Shown piece by piece: positions 1-12,652 of a stretch of DNA of 64,000 nt. Both the position numbers and the translations under genes were made by a program. This DNA comes from Salticus scenicus. Its lineage: Eukaryota > Arthropoda > Arachnida > Araneae > Salticidae. The stretch lies in contig OZ005648.1 in assembly GCA_963930645.1 (NCBI GenBank), forward strand, positions 152,251,035-152,315,034, read 5' to 3'. Under the pieces are notes generated by a model, which was not told the origin of the DNA, did not search any database, and saw nothing but the letters and a program-made list of their open reading frames with translations. The first letter of the stretch is position 1. Each line of letters starts with the position of its first letter.

Positions 1-115
1 TATTTGCTTATTGAAACTTTTATCTCAAGTGTAAATACGATTATTGTATTAATGTCGTCTGTAAAAATGGATAATTTTCATCTCTTATGCAAAGTAGAAT
101 ATCTCCATTTTTTTT

Positions 116-275
116 ACTTTCCGAACACTATAGTGAGGAAAGTATTGTAATCATGTCAAAAATCCGAATTCGAGATTTTGATGTTTCTATACGTTTTGAG
201 GTCCCCTGAGTCCGTTTTCACTATTTTTACGATGATATATGTATGTGTGTGTGTATGTGTGTATGTGTGTATGTT
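116..275 (+). repeat. Dispersed leader module followed by a TG-rich stretch
   Basis: AT-rich module with landmarks TTTCCGAACACTATAGTGAG, TACGTTTTGAGGTCCCCTGA and a (TG)n-like tail at about 240-272. A diverged copy lies at 22397-22545, and in both places it immediately precedes the 172-bp tandem units, so the two belong to one composite repeat. A short inverted match to its left edge (TGTTCGGAAAGT) occurs at 1090-1101, suggesting weak terminal inverted repeats for the whole 116-1101 unit. No coding potential. The transposon class is not identified. Confidence 0.6.
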
Positions 276-289
276 TGTGAACACGCTAG

Positions 290-960
290 CGTCTAAAGGC
301 TTTGTTCGATTAACCTGAAAGTTGGTACGTATATTGTAAGTCACCATAGTACAAACCCTATAGATTTTGGTGAATCTAGCACTTATAGTTTTTTTACAGG
401 GACACAAAGAAAAACTCTTTATCATTATGGCCTATGGGACCAAAATCTTAAAAGTGCGATAGCATCTAAACGCCTTATTCAATTGAGCAAAAATTTTATA
501 CCCATATTATAGGTCACAGATACTCAATCTGTATAGATTTTGGAGAATCTAGCACTTATAGTTTTTTTACAGGGACACAAAGAAAAATTCTTTATCATTA
601 AGGCCAATGGGGCCAAATTTTTAAAAGTGTGATAGCGTCTAAACGCCTTATTAATCTGAGCAAAAAAATTGTACACATGTTATAGGTCGCATTTGCACCA
701 ACTGTATAGATTTTGGTGAATCTAGCACTACAGTTTTTTTACAGGGACACAAAGAAAAATTCTTTATCATTATGGCCTATGAGACCAAATTTTTAAAAGT
801 GCGATAGCATCTAAACGCCTTATTCAATTGAGCTGAAAATTTGTATGAATATTATAAATCACTGTTGCACTAACTATAAGCATTTTGGTGAATCTAGCAT
901 CTATAGATATTTACAGGGACAAAACGAAAAATTCTTTATCATTATGATCTAAGGGCTCAA
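290..960 (+). repeat. Tandem repeat, about 172 bp x 4
   Basis: Four successive units start near 290, 465, 637 and 808. Each contains GCGATAGC or a variant at the boundary, then CTAAACGCCTTATTCAAT, ATAGATTTTGGTGAATCTAG and TTTTTTTACAGGGACACAAA. The last unit is the most diverged. The same unit occurs twice at 22551-22910, so it is a mobile or dispersed block rather than a locus-specific expansion. The units are not kept open in any shared reading frame. Confidence 0.85.
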
Positions 961-1562
961 AGTTCAGTAGCGTTAAATAAAACCTCGTGTGATATATGGA
1001 GAAAAAAACACTCTATTATGGTTTTCTCTCTTTTGTTTGTTTAGCAATTCCTCATTCTTTATTTTATCTACAAAACTGTTAGTTACTCAATGTTCGGAAA
1101 GTCGAGTGGAGTCACTCCAGATTTTTTTTTTTTTTTTTTTTGACAAAATCCCCATTTGAAAATACAATAATAAAGCAAATATATTGTTTTAAGCACTTTT
1201 TTTTTTCAGGATTTCCATTTAATATTTAACATTCAATGTACTGAAAATGAGCACACATGTCTATGCAATTATCCAAAGATATTTTCTTTAAATTGGTCTA
1301 AAATTTAACTAAAGTCTTTTTTTTTTTTTTATTATTATTAACAACAGTTGCTTTTTTTAACCTATATTTTGTAAATATTTTTAATTTAATATGCTACTAG
1401 TATAATAAAAATGCTAGACTGAATTTTTAATAAAGTATTTACTTTCGTCATCACGGTTTTTTTTTAAACCAAATTTCTTATTGTTATTCTTAAAAATAAA
1501 TAAATAAATGATTTTTAAGTTTTATATTTTAATTGTTTATCTTTTTACACAGTCTCTATCTT
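961..1562. other. AT-rich DNA with homopolymers, no gene seen
   Basis: Holds a T-run at about 1122-1141, several shorter T-runs and an ATAA/ATTA-rich segment. No coding exon, RNA gene or clear element beyond the inverted edge motif at 1090-1101. Confidence 0.5.
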
Positions 1563-1760
1563 AGCCGCCCATACGGCTTTGTGGTTAGCGTCCCCGACTC
1601 AAACCCGGTAGGATCTGGGTTCGAATCCGGTCAATCCATGTATGTGTTGTCTCTATTTGCGGTAGCGATGGCCGCCCAATGGATGCTGCTTCTGAAATGT
1701 CTATCAATTCGGAGTTTCCCGGCTAATGCTTAGTCACATGTGCTGCACCCTTAGGAACAT
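1563..1760 (+). mobile_element. tRNA-derived SINE
   Basis: GC-richer island with RNA polymerase III promoter-like boxes: an A-box-like GGCTTTGTGGTTAGCG (about 1576-1591) and a B-box GGGTTCGAATCCGG (about 1617-1630), spaced as in a tRNA. An unrelated body follows and ends in a TA-rich tail at about 1757-1775. The layout is that of a tRNA-head SINE. It differs in sequence from SINE-A and SINE-B described elsewhere here. A 66-codon open frame across it is incidental. Confidence 0.6.
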
Positions 1761-2277
1761 ATATATATATACATATATTTGATAGCTTCTAGAAATAATA
1801 AGTATAATACATTTTATTTCTTATTACGTGTGCACAACAATGATATCAGATACGATGGCAATAACTCTTTGTTAACTATCGAATATATAAGATAAAATGT
1901 GACTACATATAAAAAAAAAAAAAAATAGAGGAAATGACGCGGAGAAATGTGTGTATACCAGTCACATCAGTAAATGAACTGAATACAAATGTACAAGAAA
2001 TGCGTCGACGGAAGTTAAAAATAGACAGTACTTAGTTTATGTTTAAATTACTATATTATAATATGTGTTTACAACTTCATTCATATTCTGTTTTAATATT
2101 CTATATAATCTGATAACCATTCACATAATAATGATTTGCTTTAGTAACAATGGCTACTGTAAAATAAAGCTTCTTTTGAAAATCTTCCTTAAGGGATATT
2201 GCATAATCAAAAAATACTTTAGATCCACATCTGATAAGGGTCAGACGAATGCATTTGGTTATTTCATTGTAAAAAAA

Positions 2278-2342
<65 letters not shown>

Positions 2343-2404
2343 CAATGAAATTAAATATAGGCGGCAAACTTTATCACTGGGATTATGAACAGAATATAAA
2401 ATTT
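1761..2404. repeat. AT-rich spacer with poly-A plus (AT)n at 2271-2341
   Basis: A run of about 25 A at 2271-2295 passes directly into about 22 AT units ending near 2341. Reading frames of roughly 100 codons on both strands cross this microsatellite and owe their openness to it. Nothing else is recognisable. Confidence 0.75.
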
Positions 2405-2662
2405 TTGTAGGGTAGGTGCTCCAGTTATTGGCATGCTCCAGTAATTGACATCCATCCCAAAATAATTAATAAATGAGAAAAATATTAAAATCATATATTT
2501 TACATATAAAAATTTTAACATTTTATGTCAAATACTGGAGCATAGCGTGCTAATAACTGGTAAAATGAATAACTAGCAGTGTCAAACACTGGAACATAGG
2601 GGGCCAATTACTGATAAAATGAAAAACTGGCAGTGTCAATTACTGGAACATTGAGGGGGTGT
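2405..2662 (+). repeat. Short 54-bp tandem repeat with inverted outlier
   Basis: Units at 2527-2580 and 2581-2634 plus a partial unit to 2662 share GTCAAATACTGGAGCATA-type starts and end CTGGCAGT or CTAGCAGT. A partly inverted version of the same words (CTCCAGTTATTGG, CTCCAGTAATTGACAT) lies upstream at about 2419-2450. Non-coding. Origin unknown. Confidence 0.7.
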
Positions 2663-4195
2663 CGAATAAAAATTCATTTAAAAAAATAATTGTTATCAAA
2701 TGTATATATTTTAACATATATGTAGTTCTGAATGTCTTTAATGCCATATGTACTAATTTAAGATTTCTAAAAATATTTTCTGATGACTAGAACATTAAAA
2801 GCATCAGAGATTGCACTAAAAGTGTCGATCCCTAGTGCACTTACCCTACATAAATTTTGAAGCAATATGTGTTTTTTAATTTGATTTATTAGGAAGGTAA
2901 ACACAGCCATATTGATTTTCTCCCTTAGAAAATACTAGGATGTTGTGTACGCCCCAACACTTTCTTCTACACTTTTCTATACAAATTCACACTGTGTAAA
3001 ATATTTATTAAAATTAATTTCTATGATGAATGCAGACGATCTTTATTTCGGAAAATCAATTCCGAGACTTTTCAGACGATATGCTAAAAAATGCAATTTT
3101 TCATATTATTATTATTATTATTATTATTATTTCGAAAAGGAAATTAGTCGATAAATTTGTTTCAATTATTTCCATACTTTAAATTGTGAAAATACCATAC
3201 TTTAAATTATGGCACCATCTATTGGGCAATTTGTAAAATGTCAAAAAATATAAACACTACATTTCGTCAAAGTGCACCAATAAATAATATAATATATTCA
3301 TATGAAATTCTATTCCTTAGTTCTTGATATAAAACTGCCACAATATTTTTTCACGGACAGGCAGATATTTTCTAAAAATGGTCGAATCGTGTTCTGGACA
3401 TCTGAAGAAGGATGAGTCGATGGGAAGCCAGTAATCGAAATTTCTTACTAATCCAGTACACTATTCAATGAATATCGATGAAACCAGAAATAAAATTTTT
3501 GAAATTATTACATAATTCAAATAGAAAGTGATTTTATGGATACATCTTAAATAATTCAGATCGAATTGAAGAACATTTTTAAAATTCGAAATAGTGTTTA
3601 AGCATCGATAAATGTCAAAATATGAAACAATATACACACTTGTACAATTTTTTAAGCCAACGATATATTTATTTGTTAGTATAAGTCTTTATTATAAAAT
3701 ATAACTGCCTGGTTGTAGAAAATTACAGAATTTTTTTAAGAAATATTAATTCAGTGATTGATATGGCAGAAATCGACAATACAGACAAAATCAATATGGA
3801 ATTTTCTAGTTTGTGAACAAAATTTTTTTTAATAGTTATATATATATATATTTTTTTAATTGATGGTAAAATTTATAAATCACACTAAAGTTATGACATA
3901 ATATGTTTATAAAAATAATCAAATGATTTATTGATTTTGCAATTATCTATATATGCTTACAGGGGAAAAGGTAACATTGGAATACAAAAATAAAAATCGA
4001 TTTCGTTACTCTACTATATTTCAGAAATTCATATTCAGTTTATATATTTATTTTTCGTCAGATTTTTAGTAAGCTAGAAAATATTAATCTATGTTTTCTT
4101 CAGAGAGCAAGCTTTGAAATTTTAAATTTTTGAAGCAATTAATGAAATTAATACAGAATTTTAAAGAATAATTAATTTTTTTTTCAAGTTTAATC
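2663..4195. other. AT-rich DNA, no gene seen
   Basis: No coding exon chain, RNA gene or bounded element found. Contains an (ATT)n microsatellite at about 3104-3132 and short T- and A-runs. Confidence 0.5.
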
Positions 4196-4223
4196 TATAT
4201 CTATATCTATATCTATATCTATA
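4196..4223 (+). repeat. (TATATC)n microsatellite at Helitron edge
   Basis: Four to five hexamer units abut the first base of Helitron A copy 1. The Helitron lies after an A (4223) and begins TC, as expected for insertion between A and T. Confidence 0.85.
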
Positions 4224-5642
4224 TCATTATATAAAGCGCAAAAAATTGTTTGTTTGTGGAGGGTAATCTCTGAAACTACTGAACCGATTTAAAAACTTCT
4301 TTCACTGACCGAAAGCTACAGTATGCCATATTGTTATAGGCTATATTTAATTTTGATAAAATAAATTTTAGTTTAAAATCTGAGCATTTTAATTAAAATC
4401 CCCAAAGAAACCGTAACAGAAATGGAAATAATGAAATATTAAAAAAATTAGCTGCTGCCAACATAAAAGAAACATTTACATATTCATTTCGTTTTTAAAA
4501 TATCTTCACGTGAAAAGAAAAGAAATATATTTGCACGTGCATTAAATTGAAATTCATATAAAGCTTTTTTAATTGTTAAACTTACATGTTAAATCTGACG
4601 TCATTATAGAATTAAAAGTGTTTATTTTTCTAATAATTTAATTTGATATGATATGATATAATATAATGATCTAAGCATCAATGTTTAAATCACGGAGTCT
4701 TTATTACTCCGTGGTTTAAACTGATGTGTGTAAACGAAATTGGAATTTAAAAATAAATAAATAAATAAAATAAAATAAAATAAGAAATTCTATTTTATAA
4801 TATTATTTATTTTAATTTATAATTGTTGCCAAAAAGATTTACGAATTAATTTATTTTTAGACATATAATAAAATATATTTTCACGCGAACAATAATATAA
4901 AAAGTGAACTGGATTTTTTGTAAAAAAATAATAAAGATCGAGGAAAATTATTTCCCCATTTTAATCCCCATATTTGGATATAGATATGTATTAGTTATCA
5001 CGTGCATCCGTTAGATTAAATTGTTTTTGTTGTAAAATTGATAAAATTGGAATTTTAAATTTCAAAACTCTAGAAAAAAAAATGGCAAATTTCCATATTC
5101 GATTGAAAACATAAACATTTCATTTCAAAGGATGATATTTACACAATAAACATCCAACTAATAAACTAATTAAAAGGGAAAGGATAAATATTCTATCATA
5201 ATTTGAAGTCAAATTTGTTTTCAAATGTCTAATTAAAGTATCTGATATAATATACTAATATGTTGCAGCTGAATAGATTTGATATCCGTCATCCTTGGCA
5301 GAAAAAAAAAATATCGCCAAATTATCTGGCGAATATAATTTAATTCCTTTCAAAAATCATGGTTATTTTAAAAACTTACATTAAGAGTGTAACGAATAAT
5401 ATGAAACAATATTTCGTACAATACATATTACGAAAATATACATCTGGCATGTATATTTTCGTATTACGTTTTTCATCGCCAAATACAAAAAACGCCAAGG
5501 GTGACAGTTTTGAAATTTAAAATTAAAATTTTGTCAATTTGACAGCAAAATAACTCAATCTAACGCATGCATACAATAACTAATACATATCTATACCCAA
5601 ATATGAGGATTAAAATCGGGAAATAATTCTTCTAGAATTTTA

Positions 5643-5676
<34 letters not shown>

Positions 5677-7263
5677 AATGAGCGATTAACATGGAAAATC
5701 TTTTTCTTGCATCCACGGGCGGTCAGTGATGTCATACTTCGCTTGCGTATTGAGATGTTTAAATTTATTTGGCGACTATTTTTAGCAACTAACAGTTATG
5801 GCAAGTAGCTCAATATACATAGCGCATACAGCCATTACTGAAATGTAAATAGCATTTAATTATTTGAGTTACATTATCTTGACTGGAAACCTATTTAATA
5901 TACCTATGCTCTATAGCTATACTAATATAAAAAAAAGAAAGGTTTATATGCATATGTAGAGAACGATCGCTAGAACTAAAATGCCTATTTCTTTTTTTTT
6001 TTTTTTTTCTTTTCTTTCACTAATCAAAAGTTACACTGTCTGCACGTGTGTGTGTAATCTTCTGGCTGTCATATCTCCAAAACTAATAAAAATAGAACTA
6101 CTAAACTTCACAAGTGATTCAGGTCTGGTGTACAGATAAATTTTCCAAATTTTCGTGAAAATTGAAAAACCGGAATTGGGTCATCGAAAACCAGAAATGG
6201 GACCCTAAGCCCATATTCAAAAACACCTCTAATGATTTTCTTCAAAATTGCTATATAAATAATATATTAGATGCCCTTTCGATTGAAAAGTTGCTTAGTT
6301 CAGGAAAATTGATAGGCGTCCTCTATAAACAGCTCAATTTCAGACTTCGCAAGTGCGTTCCTTTAAAAACGCCTGTACGGATTTTTTTCAAACTCGCCAT
6401 GTTAACTTCCTATTAAATATCCTTTTGTATGTAATTATTGTTTTTAGGTCAATAATTGAGTATGCTAAGTTTTGGTAAAAGTTGGTATCTAAAACGGCTC
6501 TAACGTATTCTTGAAAATTTTTTCTTTAATCCAATTTAGATAACCTTTCTCAAGTATTACGTGCTTATTACAGGAATATTAACGGTCATCCTGATTAGGT
6601 AGTTCAGTTTTAGATCTCGGAAATTCGTGTTTAAAAAAATAACTATCTATTTTTTCCCCTTATTTTTTAACTCGCTATGCAAACTCTGTTGTATGTGTCT
6701 TTATACGTGTATCAAGTTTCTCTTACTCGAAAATCTCAAAAAATGCAAGTAATATCTCGAAAAAATTGTATATATTACGTGTAATAGTGGGTAATGGAAG
6801 TCGTGTGGTTGTTTCACACCAGATTCTGTAATAGTATATATTGTACGAATATTGTTTCACATTATTGATTTCTCCTTTAATATACATTATTAAAATAATA
6901 ATCAATTATGGAAATAATTAAATATATTTGCGAACTGAACAAATAAATAATAATTAAAGCTATTATGACGTCAATTTTATCAAAAACATTTTCATGTCAT
7001 AGGTTTATTTTTCAATATTTTTTATTCATGAGTAAAGAAATGTTTCTTTTTATGAAATAAATAAATAAATAGCATTAAGTAAAAATTGCCAACATTTAAC
7101 AACTAATTAAAAAAAAATAATTGTAAAATTATATTTTGACTTTCCAGTTTAATAATATTGCCTGACTATAACATATAAACTGATATATTTCTTGATTTTT
7201 TCCATATAAATCCATCTTTAACTAAAATTTGTTCATCAGTGCGAAGCCGGACGGGTCAGCTAG
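4224..7263 (+). mobile_element. Helitron family A, copy 1 (non-autonomous)
   Basis: Begins TCATTATATAAAGCGC and ends GTCAGCTAG, preceded by the GC-rich GCGAAGCCGGACGGGTC usual near Helitron 3' ends. The base before is A and the base after is T. The early ACTACTGAACCGATTT is also common in animal Helitron 5' regions. It is 3040 bp, with no Rep or helicase frame, so it is non-autonomous. Relative to copies 2 and 3 it lacks about 265 bp near 6040, between CACTGTCT and GCACGTGTGT. Its 84-codon open frame at 6162-6416 starts at TTG and is not credible as a gene. Confidence 0.9.
4683..4721. mobile_element. 23-bp P-like element remnant in 8-bp duplication (copy 1)
   Basis: GTTTAAAT (4683-4690), then a 23-bp near-palindrome at 4691-4713 starting CACGGAGT and ending ATTACTCCGTG, then GTTTAAAC (4714-4721). 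The right part, GTCTTTATTACTCCGTG, is identical to the end of the 751-bp element at 17502-18252. This is therefore the two termini of that family with the interior gone, still between its target duplications. Confidence 0.85.
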
Positions 7264-10200
7264 TCATTATATAAAGCGCAAAAAATTGTTTGTTTGTGGA
7301 GGGTAATCTCTGAAACTACTGAACCGATTTAAAAACTTCTTTCACTGACCGAAAGCTACAGTATGCCATATTGTTATAGGCTAATATTTAATTTTGATAA
7401 AATAAATTTTAGTTTAAAATCTGAGCATTTTAATTAAAATCCCCATAGAAGCCGTAATAGAAATGGAAATAATCTAATATTAAAAAAATTAGCTGCTGCC
7501 AACATAAAAGAAACATTTACATATTCATTTCGTTTTTAAAATATCTTGACGTGAAAAGAAAAGAAATATATTTGCACGTGCATTAAATTGAAATTCATAT
7601 AAAGCTTTTTTAATTGTTAAACTTACACGTTAAATCTGACGTCATTATAGAATTAAAAGTGTTTATTTTTCTAATAATTTAATTTGATATGATATGATAT
7701 AATATAATGATCTAAGCATCAATGTTTAAACCACGGAGTCTTTATTACTCCGTAGTTTAAACTGATGTGTGTAATCGTGTAATCGAAAGTGGAATTTAAA
7801 AATAAATAAATAAATAAAATAAAATAAAATAAAATAAGAAATTATATTTTATAATATTATTTATTTTAATTTATAATTCTTGCCAAAAAGATTTACGAAT
7901 TAATTTATTTTTAGACATATAATAAAATATATTTTCACGCGAACAATAATATAAAAAGTGAACTGGATTTTTTGCAAAAAAATAATAAAGATCGAGGAAA
8001 ATTATTTTCCCATTTTAATCCCCATATTTGGATATAGATATGTATTAGTTATCATGTGCATCCGTTAGATTAAATTGTTTTTGTTGAAAAATTGATAAAA
8101 TTGGAATTTTAAATTTCAAAACTCTAGAAAAAAAAAAGGCAAATTTCCATATTCGATTGAAAACATAAACATTTCTTTTCAAAGGATGATATTTACACAA
8201 TAAACATCCAACTAATAAACTAATTAAAAGGGAAAGGATAAATATTCTATCATAATTTGAAGTCAAATTTGTTTTCAAATGTCTAAATAAAGTATCTGAT
8301 ATAATATACTAATATGTTGCAGCGGAATAGATTTGATATCCGTCATCCTTGGCAGAAAAAAAAAAATATCGCCAAATTATCTGGCGAATATAATTTAATT
8401 CCTTTCAAAAATCATGGTTATTTTAAAAACTTACATTAAGAGTGTAACGAATAATATAAAACAATATTTCGTACAATACATATTACGAAAATATACATCT
8501 GGCATGTATATTTTCGTATTACGTTTTTGATCGCCAAATACAAAAAACGCCAAGGGTGACAGTTTTGAAATTTAAAATTAAAATTTTGTCAATTTGACAG
8601 CAAAATAACTCAATCTAACGCATGCATACAATAACTAATACATATCTATACCCAAATATGAGGATTAAAATCGGGAAATAATTCTTCTAGAATTTTAATA
8701 AAAAAAAAAAAAATCCAACGAGCGATTAACATGGAAAATCTTTTTCTTGCATCCACGGGCGGTCAGTGATGTCACACTTCGCTTGCGTATTGAGATGTTT
8801 AAATTTATTTGGCGACTATTTTTAGCAACTAACAGTTATGGCAAGTAGCTCAATATACATAGCGCATACAGCCATTACTGAAATGTAAATAGCATTTAAT
8901 TATTTGAGTTACATTATGTTGATTGGAAACCTATTTAATATACCTATGCTCTATAGCTATACTAATATAAAAAGAAGAAAGGTTTATATGCATATGTAGA
9001 GAACGATCGCTAGAACTAAAAAGCAGATTGCTTTTTTTTTCTTTCAATAATCAAAAGTTACACTGTCTCTCTCTAAGTGCTAGAAGCTATAATAAATTTT
9101 GGTAAAATAAATTTTTAATTAAAAGTTTCAATATTTTAATTGAAAACAAAGCATAGATTTGATATCTATCGTCATTGGCGATTTTTGTATTTGGCGATCG
9201 AAAACGTAATACGAAAATCTGTATATTATCGTAGTAAATACGAGATGTATGTGTTTAATTCAATTACCCTACTACCGTAGGTAGTGGAAGTATTGTATAG
9301 GTTTTGGCAATTGGTCAGTGTGTGTGTATATGTGCACGTGTGTATGTAATATTCTGGCTGTCGTATCTCCAAAACTAATAAAAATAGAACTACTAAACTT
9401 CACAAGTGATTCAGGTCTGGTGTACAGATAAATTTTCCAAATTTTCATGAAAATTGAAAAACCGGAATTGGGTCATCGAAAACCAGAAATGGGACCGTAA
9501 GCCCATATTCAAAAACACCTCTAATGATTTTCTTCAAAGTTGCTATGTAAATAATATATTAGATGCCCTTTCGATTGAAAAGTTGCTTAGTTCAGGAAAA
9601 TTGATAGGCGTCCTCTATAAACAGCTCAATTTCAGACTTCGCAAGTGCGTTCCTTTAATAACACCTGTACGGATTTTTTTCAAACTCGCCATGTTAACTT
9701 CCTATTAAATATCCTTTTGTATGTAATTATTGTTTTTAGGTCAATAATTGAGTATGCTAAGTTTTGGTAAAAGTTGGTATCTCAAAAACGGCTCTAACGT
9801 ATTCTTGAAAATTTTTTCTTTAATCCAATTTAGATAACCTTTCTCAAGTATTACGTGCTTATTACAGGAATATTTACGGTCATCCTGATTAGGTAGTTCA
9901 GTTTTAGATCTCGGAAATTCGTGTTTAAAAAAATAACTATCTATTTGTTTTCCCCTTATTTTTTAACTCGCTATGCAAACTCTGTTGTATGTGTCTTTAT
10001 ACGTGTATCAAGTTTCTCTTACTCGAAAATCTCAAAAAATGCAAGTAATATCTCCAAAAAATTGTATATATTACGTGTAATAGTGGGTAATGGAAGTCGT
10101 GTGGTTGTTTCACACCAGATTCTGTAATAGTATATATTGTACGAATATTGTTTCATATTATTGATTTCTCCTTTAATATACATTATTAAAATAATAATCA

Positions 10201-10565
10201 ATTATGGAAAAAATTAAATATATTTGCGAAATGAACAAATAAATAATAATTAAAGCTATTATGACGTCAATTTTATCAAAAACATTTTCATGTCATAGGT
10301 TTATTTTTCAATATTTTTTATTCATGAGTAAAGAAATGTTTCTTTTTATGAAATAAATAAATAAATAAATAAATAGCATTAAGTAAAAATTGCCAACATT
10401 TAACAACTAATTAAAAAAAATAATTGTAAAATTATATTTTGATTTTCCAGTTAATAATATTGCCTGACTATAACATATAAACTGATATATTTCTTGATTT
10501 TTTACATATCAATCCATCTTTAACTAAAATTTGTTCATCAGTGCGAAGCCGGACGGGTCAGCTAG
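7264..10565 (+). mobile_element. Helitron family A, copy 2
   Basis: Starts TCATTATATAAAGCGC directly after the CTAG of copy 1 and ends GTCAGCTAG, 3302 bp. It is near-identical to copy 1 over most of its length and keeps the segment copy 1 lost (about 9068-9335, including ATTGGCGATTTTTGTATTTG). No transposase frame. Its 84-codon frame at 9454-9708 corresponds to that of copy 1 and also starts at TTG. Confidence 0.9.
7724..7762. mobile_element. 23-bp P-like remnant (copy 2)
   Basis: GTTTAAAC (7724-7731), remnant 7732-7754, GTTTAAAC (7755-7762). The last remnant base is mutated, so the right terminus reads ACTCCGTA. Both 8-bp duplications are intact here, which fixes the original target as GTTTAAAC. 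Confidence 0.85.
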
Positions 10566-11025
10566 TCATTATATAAAGCACAAAAAATTGTTTGTTTGTG
10601 GAGGGTAATCTCTGAAACTACTGAACCGATTTAAAATCTTCTTTCACTGACCGAAAGCTACAGTATGCCATATTGTTATAGGCAATATTTAATTTTGATA
10701 AAATAAATTTTAGTTTAAAATCTGAGCATTTTAATTAAAATCCCCATAGAAGCCGTAATAGAAATGGAAATAATGAAATATTAAAAAAAATTAGCTGCTG
10801 CCAACATAAAAGAAACATTTACATATTCATTTCGTTTTTAAAATATCTTGACGTGAAAAGAAAAGAAATATATTTGCACGTGCATTAAATTGAAATTCAT
10901 ATAAAGCTTTTTTAATTGTTAAACTTACACGTTAAATCTGACGTCATTATAGAATTAAAAGTGTTTATTTTTCTAATAATTTAATTTGATATGATATGAT
11001 ATAATATAATGATCTAAGCATCAAT

Positions 11026-11064
11026 GTTTAAACCACGGAGTCTTTATTACTCCGTGGTTTAAAC
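11026..11064. mobile_element. 23-bp P-like remnant (copy 3)
   Basis: GTTTAAAC (11026-11033), remnant 11034-11056 with both CACGGAGT and ACTCCGTG termini intact, then GTTTAAAC (11057-11064). Same position in the Helitron as in copies 1 and 2, so the insertion predates the copying. Confidence 0.85.
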
Positions 11065-11125
11065 TGATGTGTGTAAACGAAATTGGAATTTAAAAATAAA
11101 TAAATAAATAAAATAAGAAATTCTA

Positions 11126-11298
11126 CAGAGCATTTCCTCGTGACGTCTTGTGGTTGGCAAAAAAGCGCGCTCGACTTTCCCGCGCCCCGCCCACCATTGA
11201 TTTTCCGTTGGTAATCCGCCATCTCTATGCTTTTCCCAAGCCTTTTTGCCAACCACTCATAAAAGTTGATATGTTTGTTTACAAACAAGGAACTGCCC
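11126..11298. mobile_element. TA-flanked MITE, GC-rich, interrupted near its right end
   Basis: Inserted in copy 3 with a TA duplication (11124-11125 and 12015-12016; copy 1 has a single TA here). The termini are weakly matching inverted repeats: GCATTTCCT on the left and GCAGTTCCT read inwards from the right. Internally GTGGTTGGCAAAAA is repeated in inverted orientation. Its last eight bases, AACTGCCC, are duplicated by a second element that inserted there. A TA target fits Tc1/mariner-type mobilisation, which is inference. Confidence 0.7.
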
Positions 11299-12006
11299 CA
11301 CGGAGTAAAAAGACAGGAGAAGAAGGTAACGCTGAAATTTTGTGATGTTGTTTTCTAATGTTTACAGATGGCGCCAGCGTGCAATCCTTCCTTCTCTCCA
11401 GTTTCCGCAATGTTATTCAATGGGGAAATGTCTCGTTTTAATTATTTTTTTAAAAATAATATCAAGCTGAAAAAATTTCGATTGAAAGCAAATTTCATTA
11501 AATAGAGTATTCTAAACAACATGTTTTTTTTTAAGAGCCTTTTTATACTAATTTTACTTTGAAAGAAAGCTTTTAAAAAATGACGATTCTTATGAACCGA
11601 AGCTAGCTAAAACAGACAATTGGGAGGAAGGAGAATGGATGAAATTTTGTAAAGAAAAAAAATAAACTTACTTTAGGTGCAGGAAACACGAACTCGAACT
11701 TTATTTTTCTCCTAGGGCTTTTTTTTGTTTTTCTTATCACTATCATAGCCTGTTTTACAACTAGGAACGAAGCATTTATTTGAAACATCTGAATTATGCA
11801 GTTTTAAGAACTTACAAACAAATTAAATTGCTTAAAATAAAAAATTTTAAATGTACTTCAGCAAAATTCTATTGAAAACAACAGTATATCCGCGCCGAAG
11901 TAGGGAGGAATGACAAGTGGCGCCCTCAATATTTACCAAAAATTTAGATCACAGTTTCGTAGCTTTCTCCCATTGGACCTTCAACTCCTATTAATATTAC
12001 TCCGTG
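11299..12006. mobile_element. P-like non-autonomous element, 708 bp
   Basis: Termini CACGGAGTAA and TTACTCCGTG, flanked by an exact 8-bp duplication AACTGCCC (11291-11298 and 12007-12014). The interior shares long stretches with the element at 17502-18252 in the opposite orientation, such as GGCGCCACTTGTCATT. No transposase frame. An 8-bp duplication with CA...TG ends suits P superfamily elements, and also hAT. I prefer P because the termini resemble the 18272-18592 element and do not match the usual hAT end pattern. Confidence 0.8.
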
Positions 12007-12652
12007 AACTGCCCTATTTTATAATATTATTTATTTTAATTTATAATTGTTGCCAAAAAGATTTACGAATTAATTTATTTTTAGACATATAATAAAATAT
12101 ATTTTCACGCGAACAATAATATAAAAAGTGAACTGGATTTTTTGTAAAAAAATAATAAAGATCGAGGAAAATTATTTCCCCATTTTAATCCCCATATTTG
12201 GATATAGATATGTATTAGTTATCATGTGCATCCGTTAGATTAAATTGTTTTTGTTGTAAAATTGATAAAATTGGAATTTTAAATTTCAAAACTCTAGAAA
12301 AAAAAATGGCAAATTTCCATATTCGATTGAAAACATAAACATTTCATTTCAAAGGATGATATTTACACAATAAACATCCAACTAATAAACTAATTAAAAG
12401 GTAAAGGATAAATATTCTATCATAATTTGAAGTCAAATTTGTTTTCAAATGTCTAAATAAAGTATCTGATATAATATACTAATATGTTGCAGCGGAATAG
12501 ATTTGATATCCGTCATCCTTGGCAGAAAAAAAAAAAAATCGCCAAATTATCTGGCGAATATAATTTAATTCCTTTCAAAAATCATGGTTATTTTAAAAAC
12601 TTACATTAAGAGTGAAACAAATAATATGAAACAATATTTCGTACAATACGAA

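Noticed and set aside
2065..2388. 107-codon frame and its minus-strand counterpart
   Set aside because: Depends on poly-A and (AT)n encoding lysine, tyrosine and isoleucine runs.
6162..6416. 84-codon frame repeated at 9454-9708 and 13903-14157
   Set aside because: Each starts at TTG, similarity between copies is simply that of the Helitron DNA, the frame is lost in the decayed copy at 31.4 kb, and no protein family is recognisable.
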